Origin: Mixta sp. Marseille-Q2659
GTDB taxonomy: Bacteria; Pseudomonadota; Gammaproteobacteria; Enterobacterales; Enterobacteriaceae
Assembly (NCBI RefSeq): GCF_940807255.1
Contig: NZ_CALNWY010000013.1
Location: 55,509 to 119,508 of the forward strand
Length of the DNA: 64,000 bases
Reading direction: 5' to 3'
Part shown: positions 28,753 through 36,896 of the stretch, one piece after another
How the letters are laid out: each line of letters starts with the position of its first letter
Position numbering within the stretch: the stretch's first letter is position 1
The notes under the pieces: model-generated
Database searches by the model: none
Seen by the model: only the letters and a program-made list of their open reading frames with translations
Told to the model about the DNA's origin: nothing
Program-made: the position numbers and the translations under genes

Positions 28753-30246
28753 ATGAAAGCAACCAAGAAAACGGCAGCGGATCACCATGCTGCCAGAAGA
28801 CGCTGGCTGAATTCACATGATGCTGGCTACGACAAGGCAATGGGCAATCGTCAGGTACAGATGATTGCTATCGGCGGTGCTATCGGCACCGGTTTGTTCC
28901 TCGGCGCAGGCGCGCGTTTACAGGCCGCTGGCCCGGCGCTGGCGCTGGTTTATCTCGTCTGCGGTATTTTCTCTTTCTTTATCTTACGTGCGCTGGGCGA
29001 ACTGGTATTACATCGCCCCTCCAGCGGCAGCTTTGTCTCTTATGCGCGTGAGTTCCTTGGCGAAAAAGCCTCCTACGTTGCGGGCTGGATGTACTTCGTT
29101 AACTGGGCGATGACCGGTATCGTTGATATCACCGCCGTGGCGCTTTATATGCATTACTGGGGCGCCTTCGGCGACGTGCCGCAGTGGGTATTTGCGCTGG
29201 GCGCGCTGGCGATTGTCGGCACCATGAACCTGATCGGCGTGAAATGGTTTGCCGAGATGGAGTTCTGGTTTGCCCTGATAAAAGTGCTGGCCATTGTGAT
29301 CTTCCTGATCGTAGGCGTGGTATTCCTCGGCAGCGGTAAGCCGCTGGATGGCAATGCCACCGGCTTCCACTTGATTTCAGATAACGGCGGCATGTTCCCG
29401 CACGGGCTGCTGCCGGCGCTGGTTCTGGTGCAGGGCGTAGTATTCGCCTTCGCCTCTATCGAGCTGGTGGGTATCGCCGCGGGCGAATGTAAAGAGCCGA
29501 AAAAAGTGCTGCCGAAGGCGATTAACAGCGTTATCTGGCGTATCGGCCTGTTCTATGTCGGCTCCGTAGTGCTGTTAGTGCTGCTGCTACCCTGGAACGC
29601 TTATCAGGCCGGACAAAGCCCGTTTGTTACCTTCTTCTCCAAACTGGGCGTGCCCTATATCGGCAGCATTATGAATATTGTGGTGCTGAGCGCTGCGCTA
29701 TCCAGCCTGAACTCCGGCCTCTATTCAACCGGACGTATTCTGCGCTCGATGTCGATGGGCGGATCGGCGCCGAAAGCCCTGTCGAAAATGAGCGGTCAGC
29801 AGGTTCCCTATGCCGGGATTCTGGTTACCATCGGCGTTTATGTGATTGGCGTAGTGCTGAACTATTATGTGCCGTCGCAGGTATTTGAAATCGTTCTGAA
29901 CATCGCTTCGCTGGGGATCCTGTCAACCTGGGCCTTTATTATTGTCTGCCAGATGCGTCTGCGTAAGGCGATTAAAGAGGGCAAGGCCGATGACGTGAGC
30001 TTTAAGCTGCCCGGCGCGCCGGTAACATCATGGCTGACGCTGCTGTTCCTGGCGAGCGTGCTGGTGCTGATGGCGTTTGACTACCCGAACGGCACCTTTA
30101 CCGTCGCCGCCATCCCGCTAATTATCGTCGTGCTAATTTTGGGCTGGTTTGGCGTGCGTAAACGCGTTCACGCCATTGCGATGACCGAACATGAACATAG
30201 CGCAGCGGAACCGCCCGCTACGCTAAACGAAAGCCACTCGAAGTAA
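28753..30246 (+). CDS. ansP: L-asparagine permease AnsP
   Basis: Inner membrane amino acid permease of the APC superfamily (AAT family) taking up L-asparagine by proton symport. The 497 residues (E. coli 499) align nearly throughout: MGNRQVQMIAIGGAIGTGLF is the family's TM1 signature, followed by GSFVSYAREFLGEKASYVAG and FASIELVGIAAGECKEP. Twelve membrane spans are expected. It stands alone between the narQP and narL units and ends with two hairpin terminators. In E. coli it lies elsewhere, so its position here is unusual. Confidence 0.93.
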   Translation: MKATKKTAADHHAARRRWLNSHDAGYDKAMGNRQVQMIAIGGAIGTGLFLGAGARLQAAGPALALVYLVCGIFSFFILRALGELVLHRPSSGSFVSYAREFLGEKASYVAGWMYFVNWAMTGIVDITAVALYMHYWGAFGDVPQWVFALGALAIVGTMNLIGVKWFAEMEFWFALIKVLAIVIFLIVGVVFLGSGKPLDGNATGFHLISDNGGMFPHGLLPALVLVQGVVFAFASIELVGIAAGECKEPKKVLPKAINSVIWRIGLFYVGSVVLLVLLLPWNAYQAGQSPFVTFFSKLGVPYIGSIMNIVVLSAALSSLNSGLYSTGRILRSMSMGGSAPKALSKMSGQQVPYAGILVTIGVYVIGVVLNYYVPSQVFEIVLNIASLGILSTWAFIIVCQMRLRKAIKEGKADDVSFKLPGAPVTSWLTLLFLASVLVLMAFDYPNGTFTVAAIPLIIVVLILGWFGVRKRVHAIAMTEHEHSAAEPPATLNESHSK

Positions 30247-30253
30247 GACGTTT

Positions 30254-30316
30254 AACGGTGGGCGACAAAGCGGTCGCTCACCGTTTTCATACCGGAGCCA
30301 GAGCTGGCTCCGTTTT
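30254..30316 (+). terminator. Tandem terminators after ansP
   Basis: Two hairpins follow each other: ACGGTG-GGCGAC pairing with GTCGC-CACCGT then TTTTC (30254-30287), and CGGAGCCA pairing with TGGCTCCG then TTTTAT (30293-30316). They separate ansP from the convergent narL gene. Confidence 0.8.
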
Positions 30317-30388
30317 ATACAAAATTAAACTGCCCACCGCCTGCGTTATACGGCAACGATTAAACCTGTCACGGCAATGAGCAATCGC

Positions 30389-31042
30389 TTAGCTGCCACT
30401 CTTATGTTGCAAATACCAGACGGCCGCTTCCACCCGTGATTTCAGCTGTAATTTCTTGAGCAGATGTTTGACATGCACTTTAACCGTGCTTTCTGTGATG
30501 TTGAGCTTACGGGCAATGATTTTATTCGGCAGGCCGCGCGCTATCTGACGTAAAATATCCTGTTCCCGACGGGTGAGCTGTTGCAGATCGCGCTGGGTGG
30601 CAGGCGGCGTTTCGCGCAGGCTGCTGATTAATACTGATGTCAGGGTTTCACTTAGCACCATCTGACCTGCGGCAGCCTGATGCAGCGAGGTCAGCAGCGC
30701 CTCCGGCTCCATATCTTTCAGCAGATAACCATCAGCGCCGCGCTTCAGCGCGCTCACTACATCTTCTTCATCGTTAGAAACGGTAAAGACCACAATACGG
30801 CCAGAGAGATCGATACGGCGCAGGCGATCGAGTGTTTCCAGCCCGTTAATCCCCGGCATATTCAAATCAAGCAAAATCAGATCCGGGTCATGTTGTTCAG
30901 CCAGCGCCAGGCCCTGTTCGCCATTGCCGGCCTCGGCAATAACCTTCAGTTGCGGATCGAGGCTGATAAGCTGCTTAACGCCATTACGTAACATGGGATG
31001 ATCATCAATCAGAAGGATGGTAGCGGCGTCGTGGGTAGTCAT
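30389..31042 (-). CDS. narL: Nitrate/nitrite response regulator NarL
   Basis: NarL activates narGHJI and narK when phosphorylated in response to nitrate. The 217-residue protein (E. coli 216) has a receiver with Asp59 ([20 protein letters not shown]), the Lys in [13 protein letters not shown] and the LuxR HTH ([34 protein letters not shown]) characteristic of NarL. E. coli narL is the second gene of narXL. Here no narX lies before it: the upstream neighbour is divergent narK, 364 bases away, so narL is transcribed alone and depends on NarQ or an unlinked sensor. Confidence 0.94.
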   Translation of the reverse strand: MTTHDAATILLIDDHPMLRNGVKQLISLDPQLKVIAEAGNGEQGLALAEQHDPDLILLDLNMPGINGLETLDRLRRIDLSGRIVVFTVSNDEEDVVSALKRGADGYLLKDMEPEALLTSLHQAAAGQMVLSETLTSVLISSLRETPPATQRDLQQLTRREQDILRQIARGLPNKIIARKLNITESTVKVHVKHLLKKLQLKSRVEAAVWYLQHKSGS

Positions 31043-31166
31043 ACTGGCTCCGGTTAATCAGGGTGTTGACGACATTTGCAAGACTGGCAACGCGCAATAA
31101 AAAGCCCGCTTTCAGAAAGCATGGCCGTCGCGCGCTATTTTTTCATTATTCCTGATTTATGCTTTA

Positions 31167-31182
31167 TACCCCAAAAGGGGTA
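31167..31182. promoter_or_regulatory. NarL/NarP 7-2-7 operator between narL and narK
   Basis: TACCCCA-AA-AGGGGTA is a paired inverted heptamer with 2-base spacing, each arm matching TACYYMT at 6 or 7 of 7 positions. It lies about 205 bases upstream of the inferred narK start and 125 bases upstream of narL. A single heptamer TACTCAT, a full match, lies at 31279-31285. Confidence 0.75.
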
Positions 31183-31331
31183 GCTCTAATAAAATAAGGA
31201 GAAGCAATACTTCGCCGATGTGACTTTATCATCTTTTTAATCGGCTGTTTTTGTTAAATTTATTGGCGAAAATGACACTACTCATTTAGTGGGTGGAAGA
31301 CAATTGCATGCCTTAACTAACTGCTACCCTG

Positions 31332-31345
31332 TTGATTTATGTCAA
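31332..31345. promoter_or_regulatory. FNR site of narK
   Basis: TTGATTTATGTCAA matches the FNR consensus TTGATNNNNATCAA with one mismatch. If it sits at -41.5, transcription starts near 31380, leaving a 27-base leader before the narK ATG. Confidence 0.75.
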
Positions 31346-31406
31346 CTTCGCGCTACGGACGACCAGGCAGGATGTGCGCAGTTTTCATTCCTTCACCGGG
31401 GTTATT

Positions 31407-32804
31407 ATGTCGAATTTAGCCACGCCATCAGAGAAAAAAGCATCAGGCGCCGTTATTCAAAACTGGCAGCCGGAAGATGCTGAGTTCTGGCAGCAGAGCG
31501 GTAAGCGTATTGCTAATCGTAATCTGTGGATTTCTGTGTTCTGTCTGTTACTGGCATTCTGCGTCTGGATGCTGTTCAGCACCGTTGCCGTTAATTTAAA
31601 TAAAGTTGGCTTCAACTTTACAACCGATCAGCTCTTCCTGCTGACCGCGCTTCCTTCCGTTTCCGGCGCGCTGCTGCGTGTGCCTTACTCCTTTGTGATT
31701 CCTGTCTTCGGCGGACGTCGCTGGACCGCTTTCAGCACCGGTATCATGTTGATTCCGTGCGTATGGCTCGGTTTCGCCGTCCAAAACCCGGAAACGCCTT
31801 TTGCGGTATTCGTGGTGATCTCGCTGCTGTGCGGCTTTGCTGGCGCAAACTTCGCTTCCAGCATGGGCAACATCAGTTTCTTCTTCCCGAAAGCACAGCA
31901 GGGCAGTGCGCTGGGCATTAACGGTGGCCTCGGCAACCTGGGCGTGAGCGTGATGCAGTTGCTGGCACCAGCAGCGATCTCCTTCGCTATCTTTGGCTAT
32001 TTTGGTAGCCAGGGTCAGGTGACCGCCGACGGTAGCCAGATGTGGCTGGAAAATGCCGCGTGGATTTGGGTGCCGCTGCTGCTGATCGCGACGCTTGCCG
32101 CCTGGTTCGGCATGAACGATCTCGCCGCATCCAAAGCTTCTCTGCGTCAACAGCTGCCGGTACTGAAACGTGCGCATCTGTGGGGGCTGAGCCTGCTTTA
32201 CCTGGCAACCTTCGGCTCGTTTATCGGCTTCTCTGCGGGTTTTGCCATGCTCTCCAAAACGCAGTTCCCGGACATCGTTATCATGAAGTACGCTTTCTTC
32301 GGCCCGCTGCTCGGTGCCCTGGCGCGTTCTGCCGGCGGCGTGATTTCCGATCGGTTTGGCGGCGTGCGCGTTACGCTGATTAACTTTATCGTGATGGCGA
32401 TTTTTACTGCTCTGGTGTTCCTGGCATTGCCGTCTGAAGGCCACGACGGATCATTCCCGCTGTTCTTTGGCATCTTTATGGTGCTGTTCTTAACGGCAGG
32501 TCTCGGCAGTGGTTCTACCTACCAGATGATTGCGGTGATTTTCCGTAAAATTACCTGGGATAGCGTAAAAGCGCGCGGCGGCAGCGATGAACAGGCGCAG
32601 CAGGAAGCGGTAACCGATACCGCTGCGGCGCTGGGCTTTATCTCCGCCATCGGTGCGGCGGGTGGCTTCTTTATCCCGCAGACCTTCGGCATCTCGCTGG
32701 CTATGTCCGGCTCTCCGGCAGGCGCCATGAAAATCTTCCTGGTGTTCTACGTGGTCTGCATATTAATCACCTGGCTGGTCTACGGCCGTAAGGCTGCACG
32801 TTAA
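31407..32804 (+). CDS. narK: Nitrate/nitrite antiporter NarK
   Basis: Inner membrane MFS transporter that exchanges cytosolic nitrite for external nitrate. The protein has 465 residues (E. coli 463) with 12 spans. The two nitrate-signature glycine-rich segments are GFAGANFASSMGNISFFFPK and GSGSTYQMIAVIFRK-type, and the substrate-binding Arg lies in ALLRVPYSFVIPVFGGRRW. The ATG at 31407 gives MSNLATPSEKKASGAVIQNW; an upstream in-frame ATG would overlap the FNR site and is rejected. It is divergent from narL, with FNR and NarL sites upstream. Confidence 0.95.
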   Translation: MSNLATPSEKKASGAVIQNWQPEDAEFWQQSGKRIANRNLWISVFCLLLAFCVWMLFSTVAVNLNKVGFNFTTDQLFLLTALPSVSGALLRVPYSFVIPVFGGRRWTAFSTGIMLIPCVWLGFAVQNPETPFAVFVVISLLCGFAGANFASSMGNISFFFPKAQQGSALGINGGLGNLGVSVMQLLAPAAISFAIFGYFGSQGQVTADGSQMWLENAAWIWVPLLLIATLAAWFGMNDLAASKASLRQQLPVLKRAHLWGLSLLYLATFGSFIGFSAGFAMLSKTQFPDIVIMKYAFFGPLLGALARSAGGVISDRFGGVRVTLINFIVMAIFTALVFLALPSEGHDGSFPLFFGIFMVLFLTAGLGSGSTYQMIAVIFRKITWDSVKARGGSDEQAQQEAVTDTAAALGFISAIGAAGGFFIPQTFGISLAMSGSPAGAMKIFLVFYVVCILITWLVYGRKAAR

Positions 32805-32810
32805 TTATTG

Positions 32811-32850
32811 AAAAGCCGGCTTTGTCGCTCTGACAAAAGCCGGCTTTTTA
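32811..32850 (+). terminator. Rho-independent terminator of narK
   Basis: AAAAGCCGGC pairs with GCCGGCTTTT, with an inner GTC/GAC pairing in the loop, and ends TTTTTA. It isolates narK from narGHJI. Confidence 0.85.
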
Positions 32851-32863
32851 TTGCGTCTGGTTT

Positions 32864-32881
32864 TACCCATTACCTACTCCC
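32864..32881. promoter_or_regulatory. Distal NarL heptamer cluster of narG
   Basis: TACCCAT (32864-32870, full match to TACYYMT) is followed by overlapping near-matches TACCTAC and TACTCCC. The cluster lies about 200 bases upstream of the inferred narG start, where E. coli narG has its distal NarL array. Confidence 0.6.
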
Positions 32882-32943
32882 AAATAGCCGATAGCTAGCC
32901 TGAGCGTGCCGCTTACGATATTTTTTTTGTTTTTATCAAACAA

Positions 32944-32956
32944 AATCAATGCATTG
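32944..32956. promoter_or_regulatory. IHF site of narG
   Basis: AATCAATGCATTG is a full match to the IHF consensus WATCAANNNNTTR, centred about 123 bases upstream of the inferred start. E. coli narG has IHF at about -125, where bending brings distal NarL to the promoter. Confidence 0.7.
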
Positions 32957-32971
32957 AAGATGGAGCATGCA

Positions 32972-32987
32972 TGCCACCTAGGTGGTA
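32972..32987. promoter_or_regulatory. Proximal NarL-like inverted heptamer pair of narG
   Basis: TGCCACCTAGGTGGTA is a near-perfect 7-2-7 palindrome at about -93. Each arm departs from TACYYMT at two or three positions, but E. coli narG has its key NarL site at about -89, so position supports the call. Confidence 0.5.
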
Positions 32988-33024
32988 TTCGGGCAGGGAG
33001 AATAAGCGCAGTAACTGTGCTGAC

Positions 33025-33038
33025 TTGATCGCAATCAA
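33025..33038. promoter_or_regulatory. FNR site of narG
   Basis: TTGATCGCAATCAA is a perfect FNR palindrome. Placed at -41.5, it predicts a start near 33073 and a weak -10 (TAGGCT, 33061-33066), as expected of an activator-dependent promoter. Confidence 0.85.
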
Positions 33039-33134
33039 GCGGCCAGCCTGGTCATCTCAGTAGGCTGACGCCCACAACATAAGCAATGTCGTTTAGCCAT
33101 TTATAACAACACCGAGCCTTCAGGAGAATTCCGG

Positions 33135-36100
33135 ATGAGCAAATTTCTGGATCGGTTTCGCTACTTTAAACAATTAGCTGAACCTTTTGCTGGCCAGCAC
33201 GGCCAGACACTTAACACTAACCGGGACTGGGAAGATGGTTACCGCAGCCGCTGGCAGCATGACAAAATCGTGCGCTCCACGCACGGCGTCAACTGCACCG
33301 GTTCCTGTAGCTGGAAGATCTATGTCAAAAATGGTCTGGTCACCTGGGAAACCCAGCAAACTGACTATCCTCGCACCCGCCCCGATCTGCCAAACCATGA
33401 ACCGCGAGGCTGCCCACGCGGCGCCAGCTACTCCTGGTATTTATATAGTGCCAATCGCCTGAAATATCCACTTATGCGCAAGCGTTTGGTGAAATTATGG
33501 CGTGAAGCGAAAGCGCTGCACAGCGATCCGGTTGACGCCTGGGGCTCAATCATCAACGACGCCGAAAAAGCGAAAAGCTATAAAGTGGCCCGCGGACGCG
33601 GCGGTTTTGTGCGCTCCAGCTGGCAGGAAGTGAATGAAATCATTGCGGCGGCCAACGTCTATACCGCCAAAACCTTCGGCCCGGACCGTATTGTCGGCTT
33701 CTCGCCGATTCCGGCAATGTCGATGGTGTCCTACGCGGCGGGCGCCCGTTATCTTTCGCTGATCGGCGGTACCTGCCTGAGCTTCTATGACTGGTATTGC
33801 GATTTGCCGCCAGCATCGCCGATGACCTGGGGCGAACAGACCGACGTACCGGAATCGGCTGACTGGTACAACTCCTCTTATATCATCGCCTGGGGCTCTA
33901 ACGTTCCGCAGACGCGTACGCCTGACGCCCACTTCTTTACCGAAGTCCGTTACAAAGGCACCAAAACCGTAGCGGTAACGCCGGACTACGCGGAAGTCGC
34001 CAAGCTGTGCGACCTGTGGCTGAACCCGAAACAGGGCACCGACAGCGCAATGGCGCTGGCGATGGGCCACGTGATGTTGAAAGAGTTCCATCTCGATCGT
34101 GAGGTCAGCTACTTCCGCGACTACGCGCGCCGCTATACCGATATGCCGATGTTGGTGATGCTGGAGCAGCGTGAAGGTGGTTACTACGCTGCCGGACGTA
34201 TGCTGCGCGCCAGCGATCTGGTAGATAATCTGGGCCAGGAAAATAACCCTGAATGGAAGACCATCGCGCTCGATAGCCTGAGCGGCGAGCTGGTGGCGCC
34301 GCTGGGCTCTATTGGTTATCGCTGGGGCGAAGAGGGCAAATGGAACCTCGAAGCGCGTGAAGGTAAATCTCAGCGCGACGTCGAGCTACAGCTCAGCCTG
34401 TTGGGCAGCCATGATGAAGTGGCTGAAGTGGGCTTCCCTTACTTCGGCGGCATCGAAAGCGAACACTTCAACAGCGTGGCGCTGAATGAAATCCTGCTGC
34501 ACAAATTGCCGGTTAAACGTCTGCAGCTGGCTGACGGCACCGAGGCGCTGGTTGCCAGCGTTTACGACCTGACGCTGGCCAACTATGGTCTGGATCGCGG
34601 TCTGGATGACGCCAACTGCGCCACCAGCTTTGATGAGATCAAAGCCTACACGCCAGCATGGGCGGAAAAAGTAACCGGCGTTTCCCGTCAGCACATTATT
34701 CGTGTCGCGCGCGAGTTTGCTGAAAACGCCGAGAAAACCCATGGCCGTTCGATGATCATCGTCGGTGCCGGTATGAACCACTGGTATCACATGGACATGA
34801 ACTACCGCGGCCTGATCAACATGCTGATCTTCTGCGGTTGCGTGGGTCAGAGTGGTGGCGGCTGGGCGCACTATGTCGGCCAGGAAAAACTGCGTCCGCA
34901 AACCGGCTGGCAGCCGCTGGCGTTTGGCCTTGACTGGCAGCGTCCGCCGCGCCATATGAACGGCACCTCTTTCTTCTATAACCACTCCAGTCAGTGGCGC
35001 TACGAAACCGTATCGACGGAATCGCTGCTCTCTCCGCTGGCGGATAAATCACGCTATCAGGGCAGCCTGATCGATTTCAACGTACGTTCAGAACGTATGG
35101 GCTGGCTGCCTTCCGCGCCGCAGCTCGGCACCAACCCGCTGCATATTGCCGCGAAAGCACAGGCCGCAGGCAAAACGCCGGTTGACTATACCGTGGACAG
35201 CCTGAAAGAAGGTTCGCTGCGCTTTGCTGCCGAACAGCCGGATAATCCGCAGAACTACCCGCGCAACCTGTTCGTCTGGCGTTCTAACCTGCTGGGCTCT
35301 TCCGGTAAAGGCCATGAATATATGCTGAAGTACCTGCTGGGTACGGAAAACGGCATTCAGGGCAAAGACCTGGGCAAACAGGGCAGCGTTAAGCCGCAGG
35401 AAGTGGAATGGCAGGATAATGGCGGCGAAGGCAAACTGGATCTGGTGGTCACGCTCGATTTCCGTATGTCCAGCACCTGTCTCTACTCTGATATCGTGCT
35501 GCCGACCGCAACCTGGTATGAAAAAGACGACATGAATACCTCGGATATGCATCCGTTTATTCATCCGCTCTCTGCCGCCGTCGATCCCGCCTGGGAAGCG
35601 AAAAGCGACTGGGAAATCTACAAAGGTATCGCCAAAACCTTCTCTGACGTTTGCCAGGGCCACCTCGGCAAAGAGACGGACGTAGTCACGCTGCCGATCC
35701 AGCACGACTCCGCGGCCGAACTGGGCCAGCCGTTCAATGTGAAAGAGTGGAAAAAAGGCGAATGCGACCTGATTCCAGGCAAAACCGCGCCGCACATCAT
35801 TACCGTCGAACGCGATTACCCGGCCACCTGGGAGCGCTTTACCTCTCTCGGTCCGCTGCTGGATAAGCTGGGCAACGGCGGTAAAGGCATCAACTGGAAC
35901 ACCGATACAGAAATCGAACTGCTGAAAAAACTCAACTACGTGAAGCATGACGGCCCGGCTGCCGGTCGCCCGCGTATTGAGAGCGCGATAGACGCGGCAG
36001 AAGTAATCCTTACCCTGGCGCCAGAAACTAACGGTCAGGTTGCGGTAAAAGCCTGGGATGCGTTAGGCAAGTTTACCGGGCGCGACCATAAACACCTGGC

Positions 36101-36896
36101 GCTGAACAAGGAAGATGAAAAAATTCGCTTCCGCGATATTCAGGCGCAGCCGCGTAAAATTATCTCCAGCCCGACCTGGTCTGGTCTGGAAGATGAACAC
36201 GTCTCCTATAACGCCTGTTACACCAACGTTCATGAGCTGATTCCGTGGCGTACCCTGACGGGCCGCCAGCAGCTTTATCAGGATCATGAATGGATGCGCG
36301 CCTTTGGCGAAAGCCTGCTGGTCTATCGTCCGCCGATCGACACCCGCGCCGCGCAGCCGCTGCTGAACCGTAAGCCGAACGGCAACCCGGAAAAAGCGCT
36401 GAATTTCCTGACGCCGCACCAGAAGTGGGGGATTCACTCAACCTACAGCGACAACCTGCTGATGCTGACGCTGTCACGCGGCGGGCCGATCGTCTGGATG
36501 AGCGAGGAAGATGCGAAGGAGCTGGGCATTGCCGATAACGACTGGATCGAAGCGTTTAACGCCAACGGTTCCCTGACGGCGCGTGCCGTAGTGAGCCAGC
36601 GTGTTCCTGCCGGTATGACCATGATGTACCACGCCCAGGAACGTATCGTGAATATCCCAGGTTCAGAAATCACCGGACAACGCGGCGGTATCCATAACTC
36701 GGTAACCCGCGCCTGCCCGAAACCGACCCATATGATCGGCGGTTATGCGCAGCTGGCCTACGGCTTTAACTATTACGGCACCGTAGGTTCGAATCGTGAT
36801 GAGTTTGTAGTGGTCAGAAAAATGAACAATGTCAATTGGTTAGATGGTGAAGGCAACGACGAGTGCCAGGGTTCCCACCAGGAGGCTCAGCAATGA
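33135..36896 (+). CDS. narG: Respiratory nitrate reductase A, alpha subunit
   Basis: Cytosol-facing catalytic subunit that reduces nitrate to nitrite at a bis-MGD molybdenum site. The protein has 1253 residues (E. coli 1247). The FS0 [4Fe-4S] ligands are His50, Cys54 and Cys58 (STHGVNCTGSC) and the Cys in EPRGCPRG; the Mo-ligand Asp lies in EQTDVPESADWY. The C-terminal molybdopterin dinucleotide-binding domain ends with GGYAQLAYGFNYYGTVG. There is no Tat signal peptide, as expected for the membrane-bound NarGHI type. First gene of narGHJI; its ATG has an AGGAG site 8 bases upstream. Confidence 0.97.
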   Translation: MSKFLDRFRYFKQLAEPFAGQHGQTLNTNRDWEDGYRSRWQHDKIVRSTHGVNCTGSCSWKIYVKNGLVTWETQQTDYPRTRPDLPNHEPRGCPRGASYSWYLYSANRLKYPLMRKRLVKLWREAKALHSDPVDAWGSIINDAEKAKSYKVARGRGGFVRSSWQEVNEIIAAANVYTAKTFGPDRIVGFSPIPAMSMVSYAAGARYLSLIGGTCLSFYDWYCDLPPASPMTWGEQTDVPESADWYNSSYIIAWGSNVPQTRTPDAHFFTEVRYKGTKTVAVTPDYAEVAKLCDLWLNPKQGTDSAMALAMGHVMLKEFHLDREVSYFRDYARRYTDMPMLVMLEQREGGYYAAGRMLRASDLVDNLGQENNPEWKTIALDSLSGELVAPLGSIGYRWGEEGKWNLEAREGKSQRDVELQLSLLGSHDEVAEVGFPYFGGIESEHFNSVALNEILLHKLPVKRLQLADGTEALVASVYDLTLANYGLDRGLDDANCATSFDEIKAYTPAWAEKVTGVSRQHIIRVAREFAENAEKTHGRSMIIVGAGMNHWYHMDMNYRGLINMLIFCGCVGQSGGGWAHYVGQEKLRPQTGWQPLAFGLDWQRPPRHMNGTSFFYNHSSQWRYETVSTESLLSPLADKSRYQGSLIDFNVRSERMGWLPSAPQLGTNPLHIAAKAQAAGKTPVDYTVDSLKEGSLRFAAEQPDNPQNYPRNLFVWRSNLLGSSGKGHEYMLKYLLGTENGIQGKDLGKQGSVKPQEVEWQDNGGEGKLDLVVTLDFRMSSTCLYSDIVLPTATWYEKDDMNTSDMHPFIHPLSAAVDPAWEAKSDWEIYKGIAKTFSDVCQGHLGKETDVVTLPIQHDSAAELGQPFNVKEWKKGECDLIPGKTAPHIITVERDYPATWERFTSLGPLLDKLGNGGKGINWNTDTEIELLKKLNYVKHDGPAAGRPRIESAIDAAEVILTLAPETNGQVAVKAWDALGKFTGRDHKHLALNKEDEKIRFRDIQAQPRKIISSPTWSGLEDEHVSYNACYTNVHELIPWRTLTGRQQLYQDHEWMRAFGESLLVYRPPIDTRAAQPLLNRKPNGNPEKALNFLTPHQKWGIHSTYSDNLLMLTLSRGGPIVWMSEEDAKELGIADNDWIEAFNANGSLTARAVVSQRVPAGMTMMYHAQERIVNIPGSEITGQRGGIHNSVTRACPKPTHMIGGYAQLAYGFNYYGTVGSNRDEFVVVRKMNNVNWLDGEGNDECQGSHQEAQQ

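Noticed and set aside
35088..35948. Long 286-codon minus-strand ORF opposite narG
   Set aside because: It is a shadow of narG: high GC at third positions leaves the reverse frame open. It has no ribosome binding site or recognisable domain, and narG is unmistakable.
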